From Bacteroidales bacterium (GTDB lineage: Bacteria > Bacteroidota > Bacteroidia > Bacteroidales > UBA10428): a stretch of 43,366 nucleotides of DNA. The stretch is taken from assembly GCA_016933335.1 (NCBI GenBank), contig JAFGBD010000016.1, forward strand, positions 1 to 43,366. Reading direction: 5' to 3'. Shown here one piece after another: positions 26,401 through 33,559 of the stretch (the first letter of the stretch is position 1; each line of letters starts with the position of its first letter). The translations under genes and the position numbers were made by a program. The notes beneath the pieces were generated by a model, which had not been told where the DNA came from, ran no database searches, and saw only the letters and a program-made list of their open reading frames with translations.

Positions 26401-27320
26401 CCTTTACTGTCGCGACGCAATGTGAGGAAATCAGCCTTATTCAGTATATCTGAGTAATAATCCTTAAATTTCCAGTGTGTTAACCTGTCTTTTTTTATGT
26501 CAAACATATAGAGACCTAAGGAGGTACCTATCCACAGCATACCCTGTTCAGATTCGCAAATCTGTCTTATATCATGATGAATGAAGTTATTCCGATCAGA
26601 TGATCCGGATGCACAGCTTGTTTTAACGGATAATTCCGTTTCTGTCTCACCGGCTGATTTATCGTTCCACTCCTGAGAGTGAACGTAATTGATATTTGAA
26701 GGAACAAAAAACAATCCTTTTTGTAAAGTGCCGATCCAGATATTTCCTTCTTTATCTTCATGAATATCCGAAACATTTACTTTTCCCGGCGGTAATTCAC
26801 CTGTTATGTTCAGGTGCACAAACTCATCCCTTAATAAATTATATTTGCTTAATCCGCCGGATGTAGCGATCCAGAGGCAGCCATAATTATCAATATGCAA
26901 ATCGTTGATTGCATTATCAGTAATTGAATTTAAATTGCCGGGATCATGGAAGTATCTTTTGAATGTCCCTTCTAATCTGTTTAATTTATTAAGTCCGTTT
27001 AAAGTACCTGCCCAGATGATACCGGTTTTGTCTTCAATGATTTTGGTCGGGAAATTGTTGGAAATAGAGGACGAGTCATCTGCCAGGTTTTCAAATATCA
27101 TAAAGTCATGCCCGTCATATCTGCAGAGTCCGACAGACTCAATTCCAAACCACATCAAACCTTTTGAGTCCTGGAATATACACTGCAAAGAAACACCCGG
27201 AAGGCCCTGCTCGATGGATATTTGCTTAAGGACTATCGGATTGCTTACTGTTGAAGCGGTGGATATATTTATCAGGGAGATTAAAAGAAGATAGACTGTT
27301 TTACGTTGTATATCTGTCAT
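23427..27320 (-). CDS. Hybrid sensor histidine kinase with periplasmic two-component propeller
   Basis: A 1297-residue membrane-bound sensor. After a signal peptide come many repeats of the Reg_prop type, such as IWAGTLNGLNKLN, NLWLATPVGIDKFN and NIWIGTKSEGLNRY, to about residue 690. A Y_Y_Y domain (about 735-805, YRYMLENLDNDWIYS) and a transmembrane helix (about 810-830) follow. Inside are a long coiled coil, the dimerisation/phospho-acceptor segment LANMSHEIRTPLNAIVGF (H929), an ATPase domain (N-, G-boxes: FNNLFSNASKF, KDTGIGIA, GTGLGLSIS) and a receiver domain (VLMDIKLPEMNG, D1228). Canonical Bacteroides hybrid two-component systems continue into an AraC-type HTH; this one ends at the receiver, so output must pass to another protein. 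No polysaccharide-utilisation genes adjoin it. Confidence 0.95.
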   Translation of the reverse strand: MTDIQRKTVYLLLISLINISTASTVSNPIVLKQISIEQGLPGVSLQCIFQDSKGLMWFGIESVGLCRYDGHDFMIFENLADDSSSISNNFPTKIIEDKTGIIWAGTLNGLNKLNRLEGTFKRYFHDPGNLNSITDNAINDLHIDNYGCLWIATSGGLSKYNLLRDEFVHLNITGELPPGKVNVSDIHEDKEGNIWIGTLQKGLFFVPSNINYVHSQEWNDKSAGETETELSVKTSCASGSSDRNNFIHHDIRQICESEQGMLWIGTSLGLYMFDIKKDRLTHWKFKDYYSDILNKADFLTLRRDSKGILWAGTASDGLVIIDLKQKKFTYLDANQLQLNGLKSNSIRDVCEDRSGLVWIGTKFQGIQIYDRRQEVFGLIQEYPGSGKGLSNNFVLSVIEDSDHLIWIGTKEGGLNRYDPETGAFRYFRNNPRNSNSIVSNRIEYILDDDRGNLWLATPVGIDKFNKHNQSFEHYGNINPTCLEQDNKGRIWIGSISSGVYIFDPLKQHIEKLSSRHKVLFDNNTYRITRIFRDSDNLLWIGTSQNGLFKYDPVNDSLTRYLEIPDNKKSISGNMIRSVYEDTKGNIWIGTKSEGLNRYDPATGSFIHVGKAQGLPSNTIYSILEDKSGNLWMGTHDGITKYDPADESFVSFNESYGLQGKVFEINAFCKSKNGMMYFGGSNGLNCFNPDSTYKKDYVAPVIVTSVQVFDHILTADISEYQEIMLGKEDRYISFNFSMLDYTDPINNQYRYMLENLDNDWIYSRNRHYATYTTLPPGEYLFKVQGAHLDRNWTENSIAVRLVVPAPFWKQWWFIVSLILLAIALMIAVYRLRIRIIRRNEVRLLKVVRQKTADLTNANEILERQKVDIENHNEKLIQQSNKIALQNKELEQHRLHLERLVSERTKDLEKAKMKAEESDKLKSAFLANMSHEIRTPLNAIVGFTDLVASEEFEKDEQQHINDIIKTNSYALLQLINDIIDISKIEANQIEIHPKAFFVNEFLQGLFKTYQSQHVNLNNIEKNKTQLQLYLDSPDKDLEIVSDPFRLEQIFNNLFSNASKFTKSGTIEMGYRLMKDKNIIRFYMKDTGIGIARENIGVVFDRFRKIEEDKTKIYPGTGLGLSISSNLARLLGGKMSVESEIGKGSLFFFDLPLVISGSKAGGKEKEPKPEEVLPDWKDKTILLVEDEDSNFKVLKAMLNKTGLRVIRAEDGLSAVQFCTNGKYAFDLVLMDIKLPEMNGIEATKIIKEYNQSLPVIAQTAYAMINEEQEIMKAGFDDYMTKPIQVKILIEKLARYLVTHQ

Positions 27321-27448
27321 CGGTCACCTTGTAAAATCAACAGCACAGTTAAAGTATCAATACTTATTTAAATTTAGTGCTTTTTCCGGAATAAAAAAAC
27401 CCGTTCTTCAGCCGAGATTCTTTCATTAACAAAGAAATTTCAAAATCA

Positions 27449-27793
27449 TCATTTTACCACCTGCAGTATCAGTTCCGGAGGCTGGGCAATCACAGCCCTG
27501 TATTTTCCGGCCACAATGGGTCTTTGTATGAGCGAAGGATTCTCTGTTAAGATAATCAGCCATTCTTCATCGGTAAACCGTTTATTCTTCAGTTCTTTCT
27601 TATAATAATTTTCCTGCTGTCTTATGATTTCATCAGGCTTTTTGTCAAGTTTCTTCAGTATCTCTTTGAGCTCATCAACTGATATGGGTTCTTTCAGATA
27701 CTCAATTACCTTAAAATCAACTCCCAGGTTCTGCAGATACTTCAAACCTTCCCTGCTCTTTTTACACCTTGGATTGTGGTATATTTTGATCAT
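27449..27793 (-). CDS. ArsC/Spx-like thioredoxin-fold protein (arsenate reductase family)
   Basis: A 114-residue protein starting MIKIYHNPRCKKSREGL, with one catalytic-type Cys (C10) in the NPRCKKS motif and the NPSLIQRPIV segment typical of glutaredoxin-dependent ArsC proteins. An ATG further upstream (27817) would add eight unlikely residues, so I start at 27793. ArsC-family proteins include true arsenate reductases and relatives of unknown substrate. No arsenical pump or ArsR gene is nearby, so arsenic resistance should not be assumed. It lies 44 bases after doxX-like gene's stop on the same strand, suggesting co-transcription. Confidence 0.88.
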   Translation of the reverse strand: MIKIYHNPRCKKSREGLKYLQNLGVDFKVIEYLKEPISVDELKEILKKLDKKPDEIIRQQENYYKKELKNKRFTDEEWLIILTENPSLIQRPIVAGKYRAVIAQPPELILQVVK

Positions 27794-27837
27794 GTTGGCA
27801 GATTTTATTTGTACCAATTAACGGGTATAATTATAAT

Positions 27838-28329
27838 CTAATTTTTAATTTTATTGATTAATCTGTCAATTCCAATGATCCTGCCGGTAGGAAAAACCAG
27901 CAGGATAACCATTGCAGCTATTTCGATCAGGTTTTTGTCAACAATCAGGTAATGACCTTCAAACGGCAGGAGGTATTCATATATTGGAAGAGGAGGGTGG
28001 GAGAGATAGTATAAAGAAAGAAGGACAATTCCTGAAATGACTGAAAGTTTTGTAAACAATCCCAGTATCAAACCAAGTCCGATCAGTATCAGACCCCAGA
28101 TATTGATTAAATCGATAATCTGAAGTACTGTTTGGTTGGAAGCGAGTGAATAATAAAATCCAGAGAATAATCCCTGTGAGTCAAGCAAGTACACTGAAGA
28201 CGACCATTCAGGATCGTAAAGCTTGACTGCTCCCTCATAAAGAAAATGCCATCCTATGAGAATTCTAAGTGCAACCAGTACGATTGTCTGCCAGGCAGTA
28301 TATCCGCTGTTATCCCTGGTATTTACCAT
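27838..28329 (-). CDS. DoxX-like integral membrane protein
   Basis: A 163-residue membrane protein with about four helices. The DoxX pattern is visible: LRILIGWHFLYEGAVKL in helix 1, WGLILIGLGLILGLFTKLSVISG in the middle, and a last helix IEIAAMVILLVFP. DoxX-family proteins are small quinone- or redox-associated membrane subunits; the actual role of most Bacteroidota members is not known. The ATG at 28329 is natural. It precedes the ArsC-like gene on the same strand, which points to a shared redox or thiol role without proving it. Confidence 0.85.
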   Translation of the reverse strand: MVNTRDNSGYTAWQTIVLVALRILIGWHFLYEGAVKLYDPEWSSSVYLLDSQGLFSGFYYSLASNQTVLQIIDLINIWGLILIGLGLILGLFTKLSVISGIVLLSLYYLSHPPLPIYEYLLPFEGHYLIVDKNLIEIAAMVILLVFPTGRIIGIDRLINKIKN

Positions 28330-28349
28330 CCTAATTTTTTTATTCTTTA

Positions 28350-28371
28350 CAAGTATACTAAAATATTTAGT
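28350..28371. promoter_or_regulatory. Possible -7 element and adjoining palindrome upstream of the DoxX gene
   Basis: On the minus strand TATACTTG (28357-28350) is one mismatch from TAnnTTTG. Directly upstream of it lies ACTAAAATATTTAGT (28357-28371), a perfect odd-length palindrome, in the position of a repressor or activator site. Confidence 0.3.
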
Positions 28372-28506
28372 GTTTTTTATTAAATTTTACGGATACTGTT
28401 TTAACAGGCATATGATGTTCAACATTATCTGTAAAACTGACGGTTGTTTATATAAGAATCTGGTGTTTTACCCGATGATACCGGAATATAATTAAAAGAA
28501 CAAATC

Positions 28507-29220
28507 ATGGACAATAACTGTCTCAGGTCTGAAGCGTTTCTGAACGGACTCCGTGACTATTTTTATCTCATCAACAGGAATTTCCCGGAGAAAGGGACAT
28601 TGAAGCTTGTAGGCGACCGGTACAGGTTAAACGGTGATCAGAGAACGATTCTTTACAGAGGTATTACATCAGAAGAAAAAGCAGGCCGCAGGACAGGGCG
28701 CTTATCCGTTGAGATAAAGGATAAATACCTGTTGATTGATGGGTATAATGTTTTATTTACATTATTGAATTACAGGCTGGGCAGAATTACCTTTATCAGC
28801 AACGACAGGATAGTTCGTGATGCAGGATCTCTTCATGGAAAGCTTCGTGATGAAGATCTTTTCATGGAGACGCTTGATTTACTATTTGATTTTCTTACTG
28901 AACATAAGCCTTCCTTTGTGCATTTTTATATTGACTCACCGGTATCTCTCAGTACTTTTCACAACCGGATCATCAACGAAAAGATCAGGAAAAACGAAAT
29001 ATCCGGAATATGTGAGATCGTGAAATCACCTGATCAAAGTTTAAAAAAACACAGTGAAGGGATCATTGCAACGTCAGATTCCGTTATCATAGATAAAACC
29101 GGCAACGCAATAACTGACTTACCCTGCCTGGTGCTGAAATCCGGATTCAGGGCAAGGTTTGTCGATCTGAATGAAATTCTTGCAAAAACAAGGTTTGATG
29201 GTATGAATAAAGATTTATAA
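28507..29220 (+). CDS. DUF434/DUF5616 protein, putative PIN/NYN-like nuclease
   Basis: A 237-residue cytoplasmic protein. The N-terminal part (LRDYFYLINRNF, VGDRYRLNGDQRTILYRG) resembles DUF434, and the second part resembles DUF5616, starting at KYLLIDGYNVLFTLLNY. The IDGYNVL strand and the later GIIATSDSVIID segment resemble the metal-binding edges of NYN/PIN RNase folds. Other acidic residues, such as those in LRDEDLFMETLDLL and FYIDSPVS, could complete an active site. The pair is best known from archaea and anaerobic bacteria, as far as I recall. The gene stands alone with no obvious partner. Nuclease activity is a fold-based guess. Confidence 0.78.
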   Translation: MDNNCLRSEAFLNGLRDYFYLINRNFPEKGTLKLVGDRYRLNGDQRTILYRGITSEEKAGRRTGRLSVEIKDKYLLIDGYNVLFTLLNYRLGRITFISNDRIVRDAGSLHGKLRDEDLFMETLDLLFDFLTEHKPSFVHFYIDSPVSLSTFHNRIINEKIRKNEISGICEIVKSPDQSLKKHSEGIIATSDSVIIDKTGNAITDLPCLVLKSGFRARFVDLNEILAKTRFDGMNKDL

Positions 29221-29313
29221 TTTCACCATTACAGGATATTATACATTGATGTCTGAATAACTCATAATCGTAAAAACACAAATAATCAGAAAAAACATTA
29301 AAACCAAAATATT

Positions 29314-30300
29314 ATGAAGTACAGGCGACTGGGAAAAACCGAATTTAATATTGCTGAAATCAGTTTAGGTACATGGCAGGTAGGAGGCAGGTGGGGTGAG
29401 GAATTCAACCATGATCTTGCTGACAGGATACTTCATACTGCCATTGATTCGGGTATCAATTTCATTGACACTGCAGATGTTTATGGTGACGGCGAAAGCG
29501 AAAAGGCGGTCGGCAGGGTTGTCAGGTCGAGAAGCGAAAGGATATATGTTGCCACCAAGTGTGGAAGACAGCTTAGTCCTCATGTGAATGAAGCATATCA
29601 GCCCGGTGTTTTAAGGAAGTTTGTGGAAGCCAGTTTGCGGAACATGCGGCTGGAGACCCTGGATCTGATTCAGCTTCACTGTCCTCCGTCAGAAGTGTAT
29701 TACAGGCCGGAGATTTTTAAGTTTTTTGATCAATTGAAGCAGGAAGGTAAAATTCAGAATCTTGGTGTCAGTGTTGAAAAAGTTGAAGAAGCACTTAAAG
29801 CCATTGAATATACAAATGTTACCACAGTCCAGATTATTTATAACATATTCAGGCAGAGACCGTCGGAATTATTTTTCAGGGAAGCGGCCAGGCGGGATGT
29901 CGGGATAATTATCCGGGTGCCACTGGCGAGTGGATTGCTGACAGGTAAATTCAGTAAATCAACCAGGTTTGGCAATAGTGATCACAGGTATTTTAACAGG
30001 AAAGGTGAAGCTTTTGACAGGGGAGAGACATTCTCGGGTATTGATTATGAAGTCGGATTGAAAGCAGTGGAAGAACTTAAAAAACTGTTCCCGGAACAGG
30101 AAAATCTGGCACCTGTAGCACTGAAATGGATACTGTTGCGTGATGAGATCAGCTGCATCATTCCGGGAGCTTCAAAGCCTGAACAGGTTATTTCCAACAT
30201 CAGTGCATCTGAATTGCCGGCTTTTACCCCTGATCAGCTGGCCGGGATAGACGAAATCTATCAGACAAGAATCAAAAAACTGGTTCATCATATCTGGTGA
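29314..30300 (+). CDS. Aldo/keto reductase
   Basis: A 328-residue cytoplasmic NAD(P)H-dependent oxidoreductase. The barrel starts MKYRRLGKTEFNIAEISLGTW. Catalytic tetrad: D52 and Y57 (FIDTADVYGDGESE), K82 (VATKCGR) and H122 (LIQLHCPP). The C-terminal cofactor segment SCIIPGASKPEQVISNI is present. It has no signal peptide and no Cys motifs, unlike the exported AKR at 15716. The length is normal. The substrate cannot be predicted. The convergent nitroreductase gene starts 34 bases beyond its stop. Confidence 0.92.
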   Translation: MKYRRLGKTEFNIAEISLGTWQVGGRWGEEFNHDLADRILHTAIDSGINFIDTADVYGDGESEKAVGRVVRSRSERIYVATKCGRQLSPHVNEAYQPGVLRKFVEASLRNMRLETLDLIQLHCPPSEVYYRPEIFKFFDQLKQEGKIQNLGVSVEKVEEALKAIEYTNVTTVQIIYNIFRQRPSELFFREAARRDVGIIIRVPLASGLLTGKFSKSTRFGNSDHRYFNRKGEAFDRGETFSGIDYEVGLKAVEELKKLFPEQENLAPVALKWILLRDEISCIIPGASKPEQVISNISASELPAFTPDQLAGIDEIYQTRIKKLVHHIW

Positions 30301-30334
30301 AAGCAGGTATTGATTGGAGCAGGAGATGCTTTGA

Positions 30335-30892
30335 TCAGTAAGAATTGAAAGATACGATCTCATGAAAATCCTTCCTTTTCTTATCCCTGATTTCATGGCT
30401 TTTGGGATATCCGACTGTGATAATCAGTTCAGCTCTTTTACTGCGCGGTATATTCAGAAGCTTTTTTATTCTGCCTTCATCAAACCATCCGAGAATACAT
30501 GTACCAAGGCCTTCAGCTGCAGCCTGAAGACAAAAGTGTATTGTGGCAATTCCCAGATCGATCAGTGTAAACTGTTTGTTTTTAATGATCGTTCCTATTT
30601 TTGAAGTAACATTGGGTTTCTCCAGAACAACAACAATAAGAACCGGAGCCTGCCTGGTGAAATGATTCAAAGGCAAGATCCTGTTACTTGTTGCATCTGC
30701 TACCTGTTGTCTTAAACCGTATTCAGTGACTACTATAAATTTCCATGGCTGGGAATTACATGCGGAAGGAGCCAGTCGCGCTGCCTCAATACACCTGGTC
30801 AGTTTTTCCGGTTCAACAGGTCTGTTATTGTAACTTCTGACACTTTGTCTTTTCCTGGCCAGCTTTATAAAATCAACTGTATTTTCTTTCAT
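30335..30892 (-). CDS. Nitroreductase-family FMN oxidoreductase
   Basis: A 185-residue NAD(P)H-dependent flavoprotein. The N-terminal FMN-phosphate motif RKRQSVRSYNNRPVE, the ARLAPSACNSQPWKFIVV segment, and the C-terminal AAAEGLGTCILGWFDE and ITVGYPK motifs are those of the nitroreductase superfamily. An upstream TTG at 30898 would add two residues; the ATG at 30892 (MKENTVDFIKLARKRQS) is the better start. These enzymes reduce nitro groups, quinones or flavins; the physiological substrate is unknown. It follows the phosphohexomutase gene on the same strand after a 104-base gap. Confidence 0.93.
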   Translation of the reverse strand: MKENTVDFIKLARKRQSVRSYNNRPVEPEKLTRCIEAARLAPSACNSQPWKFIVVTEYGLRQQVADATSNRILPLNHFTRQAPVLIVVVLEKPNVTSKIGTIIKNKQFTLIDLGIATIHFCLQAAAEGLGTCILGWFDEGRIKKLLNIPRSKRAELIITVGYPKSHEIRDKKRKDFHEIVSFNSY

Positions 30893-30996
30893 CCGCAAAA
30901 AATATTATCATTTAAAATTTTCTATCCGCTGTACAGAAGAAGAGCCTGGCAGGCTTTGCTGTATTTCTGTAAAATAAGGTTTATACTGTAACAGCA

Positions 30997-32406
30997 TTAT
31001 AAATTCTGAATCGTAGAAATTGCAGCCTCCATGATGCTGCTGACAGCATCCCTGTTTTCCGCCTGGACATACAGGCGGAGCAATGGTTCAGTACCTGAAA
31101 GCCTTATTAAAAGCCACTGGTTATCAGATAAATAAAACTTATAACCATCGAGATGTTCCACTTTTTGTACAACAAATCCGCCGAAAGAAGTGAGGCTTCC
31201 GTCACTGCATTTGCCAATCACTTTGTTGCGGATATTCTTATTCAGCTCTATGTCCTGGCGCTCACAGGCAAAAGGTTCTGTGATCTCACAGACTTCTTCG
31301 ATGAGCTGTTTAAGGTTCTTTCCGGATTCAAGCATCCATTGCCAGATCATCAATCCAGACCAGATACCATCTCTTTCAGGTATATGTGAGCCTATGGCAA
31401 TTCCTCCTGATTCTTCACCGCCCAGTAAAACATCTCCGGATACCATCATGCCTGTGATTTCGCTGAAGCCTATTTTGACCCTTTCAACATCAAGACCATA
31501 ATGTTTGCATAATATCTCAATTTTGGTGGTTAATGCAAATGAGGCCACAACCTTACCGGTCAGCTTTTTATATCCTGCCAGATAGTGGATGAGTAATAGC
31601 ATGACGTGATGAGAATCAATTAAGTTACCTTCGTGGTCATAAAGGGCAAGCCTGTCACCGTCACCATCAGTGGCTATTCCACAGTCAGTTTCTTTACTGT
31701 TCCAGATATATTCAGACAACTCATGAAGGTTCTTATGGATTGGCTCAGGCGGAATACCCATGAAAGTGGGATTTAATTCACAGTGTAACAATTTTGAACC
31801 CGGAAAAATCTTTTTAATGACATTCTGACTGCTGCCATACATCGCATCAAAAGCCAGTCTTCCGGCTGATAGAGCCATCTTTTCAATATCAAATGTATCT
31901 GTGATCTGCTTGATGTAAATTGTTTCCAAATCAATATACTGGATCAATCCCTGTTCCAGCATATAATTCCAGTTTAGCAGGTCAAGGTCAATCTCATAAC
32001 TGTCGTTTATCATGTATTCAATATCCCTGATAACTTTTTCCGGCAAAGCTCCTCCGTTCTCTCCCCTTATTTTATAACCGTTATACTCGGCGCCTTTATG
32101 ACTTGCTGTAATGATAACTCCAAATTTTGCTTTCAGTTTTACAACTCCAAGAGATACCATGGGAGTTGAAACGAAATGTTCGGGCAGATAGACCCGTATA
32201 CCCTTTGATGCCAGAATTTTGGCAACAGCCTCCACAAACATTTCACCCCCGAAACGGCAATCATATCCTACCACAACAGAAGGATTTACATATTTCTTGG
32301 TCAGCCATTGTGCGGTGGCATATGCCACCTTTGAAATATTTAGTATTGTGAAATCTTTTGCAATGATTGCTCTCCAGCCATCTGTTCCAAATTTGATTCT
32401 GTCCAT
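30997..32406 (-). CDS. Phosphoglucomutase/phosphomannomutase family
   Basis: A 469-residue alpha-D-phosphohexomutase that interconverts hexose 1- and 6-phosphates through a phosphoserine. Four family loops are visible: the phosphoserine loop ITASHKGAEYNG (S102), the metal loop TDGDGDR (D247, D249, D251), the sugar loop GGEESGG, and the phosphate-binding loop RLSGTEPLLRLY. The phosphoserine loop reads TASHKG where the family usually has TASHNP, a visible deviation just beside the catalytic serine. It could link glycogen-derived glucose-1-phosphate to glycolysis, matching the glycogen genes at the start of the window. Gluco- versus mannomutase specificity is not decidable by eye. mltG lies 70 bases upstream on the same strand. 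Confidence 0.93.
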   Translation of the reverse strand: MDRIKFGTDGWRAIIAKDFTILNISKVAYATAQWLTKKYVNPSVVVGYDCRFGGEMFVEAVAKILASKGIRVYLPEHFVSTPMVSLGVVKLKAKFGVIITASHKGAEYNGYKIRGENGGALPEKVIRDIEYMINDSYEIDLDLLNWNYMLEQGLIQYIDLETIYIKQITDTFDIEKMALSAGRLAFDAMYGSSQNVIKKIFPGSKLLHCELNPTFMGIPPEPIHKNLHELSEYIWNSKETDCGIATDGDGDRLALYDHEGNLIDSHHVMLLLIHYLAGYKKLTGKVVASFALTTKIEILCKHYGLDVERVKIGFSEITGMMVSGDVLLGGEESGGIAIGSHIPERDGIWSGLMIWQWMLESGKNLKQLIEEVCEITEPFACERQDIELNKNIRNKVIGKCSDGSLTSFGGFVVQKVEHLDGYKFYLSDNQWLLIRLSGTEPLLRLYVQAENRDAVSSIMEAAISTIQNL

Positions 32407-32476
32407 TGTTTAAGGTGTTTGAGGTTTTTTATCCCGGTCCGTTTACAACATGCTTTCATTCAGAAGAAAGGAGATT

Positions 32477-33520
32477 TTATTTATAAATTCTCCGGCGTGA
32501 AAGTGCACGCTGGTATAGCCGGGCATTATTATTATGTTGTGACAGCGTTTTTGCAAATACATGATAGCCCGAGAAATCATCCCTGGCACAGAAATACAGA
32601 TAATCATGCTTTTCGTAATTCAGCACCGCATCTATCGAACCGATTGAAGGAATACGTATTGGACCGGGAGGCAAACCGGCATATTTATATGTATTGTATG
32701 GAGATTCGATTTCAAGATGATTTTTCAGTATTCGTTTCACATTGAAATTACCCATGGCGTATTTAACGGTCGGATCAGCCTGTAACCTTATCCCTTTATG
32801 CAGCCTGTTCATGTATACCCCGGTTATCCGCTCTTTTTCATCTTCTTTCCTTGTCTCTTCCTCAACTATGGAAGCAAGGGTTGATACCTCATTGCGGGTC
32901 AGACCTATATCCTCTGACTTTCTGTCCCTTTCATGATTCCAGAATTTTTCATATTCTTTATTCATTCTGATGAAAAAACCTTTTGCATCGGTATTCCACC
33001 AGAGTTCATAGGTATTTGGAATAAACATAGCTTTGACCGAGTTAGAATCAAAACCATAATTTGCAATAAATTCCTTTTCATGAAACAGGTTCATTATGGA
33101 GGCAGAATCTGCTTCAATTTGCAGGGATATTCTTTTAGCAAGCTGTTCAAGGTAGCGGATATCATTAAATGTCAGGTTCACAGGATTCTGTATACCTGCC
33201 CTAAGCATGTTGATAAGCTGGTTATTGGACATCCTGTTCTTTATTTTATACCTGCCCGGATAAACATGATTCAGGTAGTTCTTACGCCTGGCACACCAGT
33301 TAAATGTCTGTAAGTTTATCAAAATGTTTTCATTTCCCAGAATTTCCAGAACATCTTCATAAGCGGAACCGGTTGGTATATGGATATACTGAAATTTTTT
33401 CTTCAGTCTGACATTGGCCACATAAGCTTTTTTGTATGTATCGATGCCCCAGATACCAATTACGATAAATATGGCTATCAGCAGGTATAATATTGTCTTT
33501 ATTATTCTTGGTTCATGCAT
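32477..33520 (-). CDS. mltG: Endolytic murein transglycosylase MltG
   Basis: A 347-residue inner-membrane enzyme that cleaves nascent glycan strands and helps set peptidoglycan chain length. A single N-terminal membrane helix (IIKTILYLLIAIFIVIGIWG) is followed by a LysM-like region (about 45-110) and the YceG catalytic domain. The catalytic Glu lies in STLASIVEEET (E220, matching E. coli E218), followed by YMNRLHKGIRLQADPTVKYA and SPYNTYKYAGLPPGPI, all diagnostic. The gene is 39 bases from the upstream nfeD-like gene on the same strand. The order nfeD, mltG, phosphohexomutase suggests one transcript. Confidence 0.96.
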   Translation of the reverse strand: MHEPRIIKTILYLLIAIFIVIGIWGIDTYKKAYVANVRLKKKFQYIHIPTGSAYEDVLEILGNENILINLQTFNWCARRKNYLNHVYPGRYKIKNRMSNNQLINMLRAGIQNPVNLTFNDIRYLEQLAKRISLQIEADSASIMNLFHEKEFIANYGFDSNSVKAMFIPNTYELWWNTDAKGFFIRMNKEYEKFWNHERDRKSEDIGLTRNEVSTLASIVEEETRKEDEKERITGVYMNRLHKGIRLQADPTVKYAMGNFNVKRILKNHLEIESPYNTYKYAGLPPGPIRIPSIGSIDAVLNYEKHDYLYFCARDDFSGYHVFAKTLSQHNNNARLYQRALSRRRIYK

Positions 33521-33559
33521 TTATAATCAAATGTGCCTGATTAAATTCAAACTTAAAAA

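Noticed and set aside
23427..27320. Polysaccharide-utilisation locus regulated by the hybrid kinase
   Set aside because: No SusC/SusD pair or glycoside hydrolase cluster adjoins it, and it lacks the AraC-type output domain.
27380..27425. Possible terminator after the ArsC-like gene
   Set aside because: A run of seven T follows CGGG on the minus strand, but only a 4-bp stem with a G-U pair can form. Too weak to call.
27449..27793. Arsenic-resistance operon
   Set aside because: The ArsC-like protein stands without an ArsR, arsenite pump or other ars gene; the neighbour is a DoxX-like protein. Family membership alone does not show arsenate reduction.
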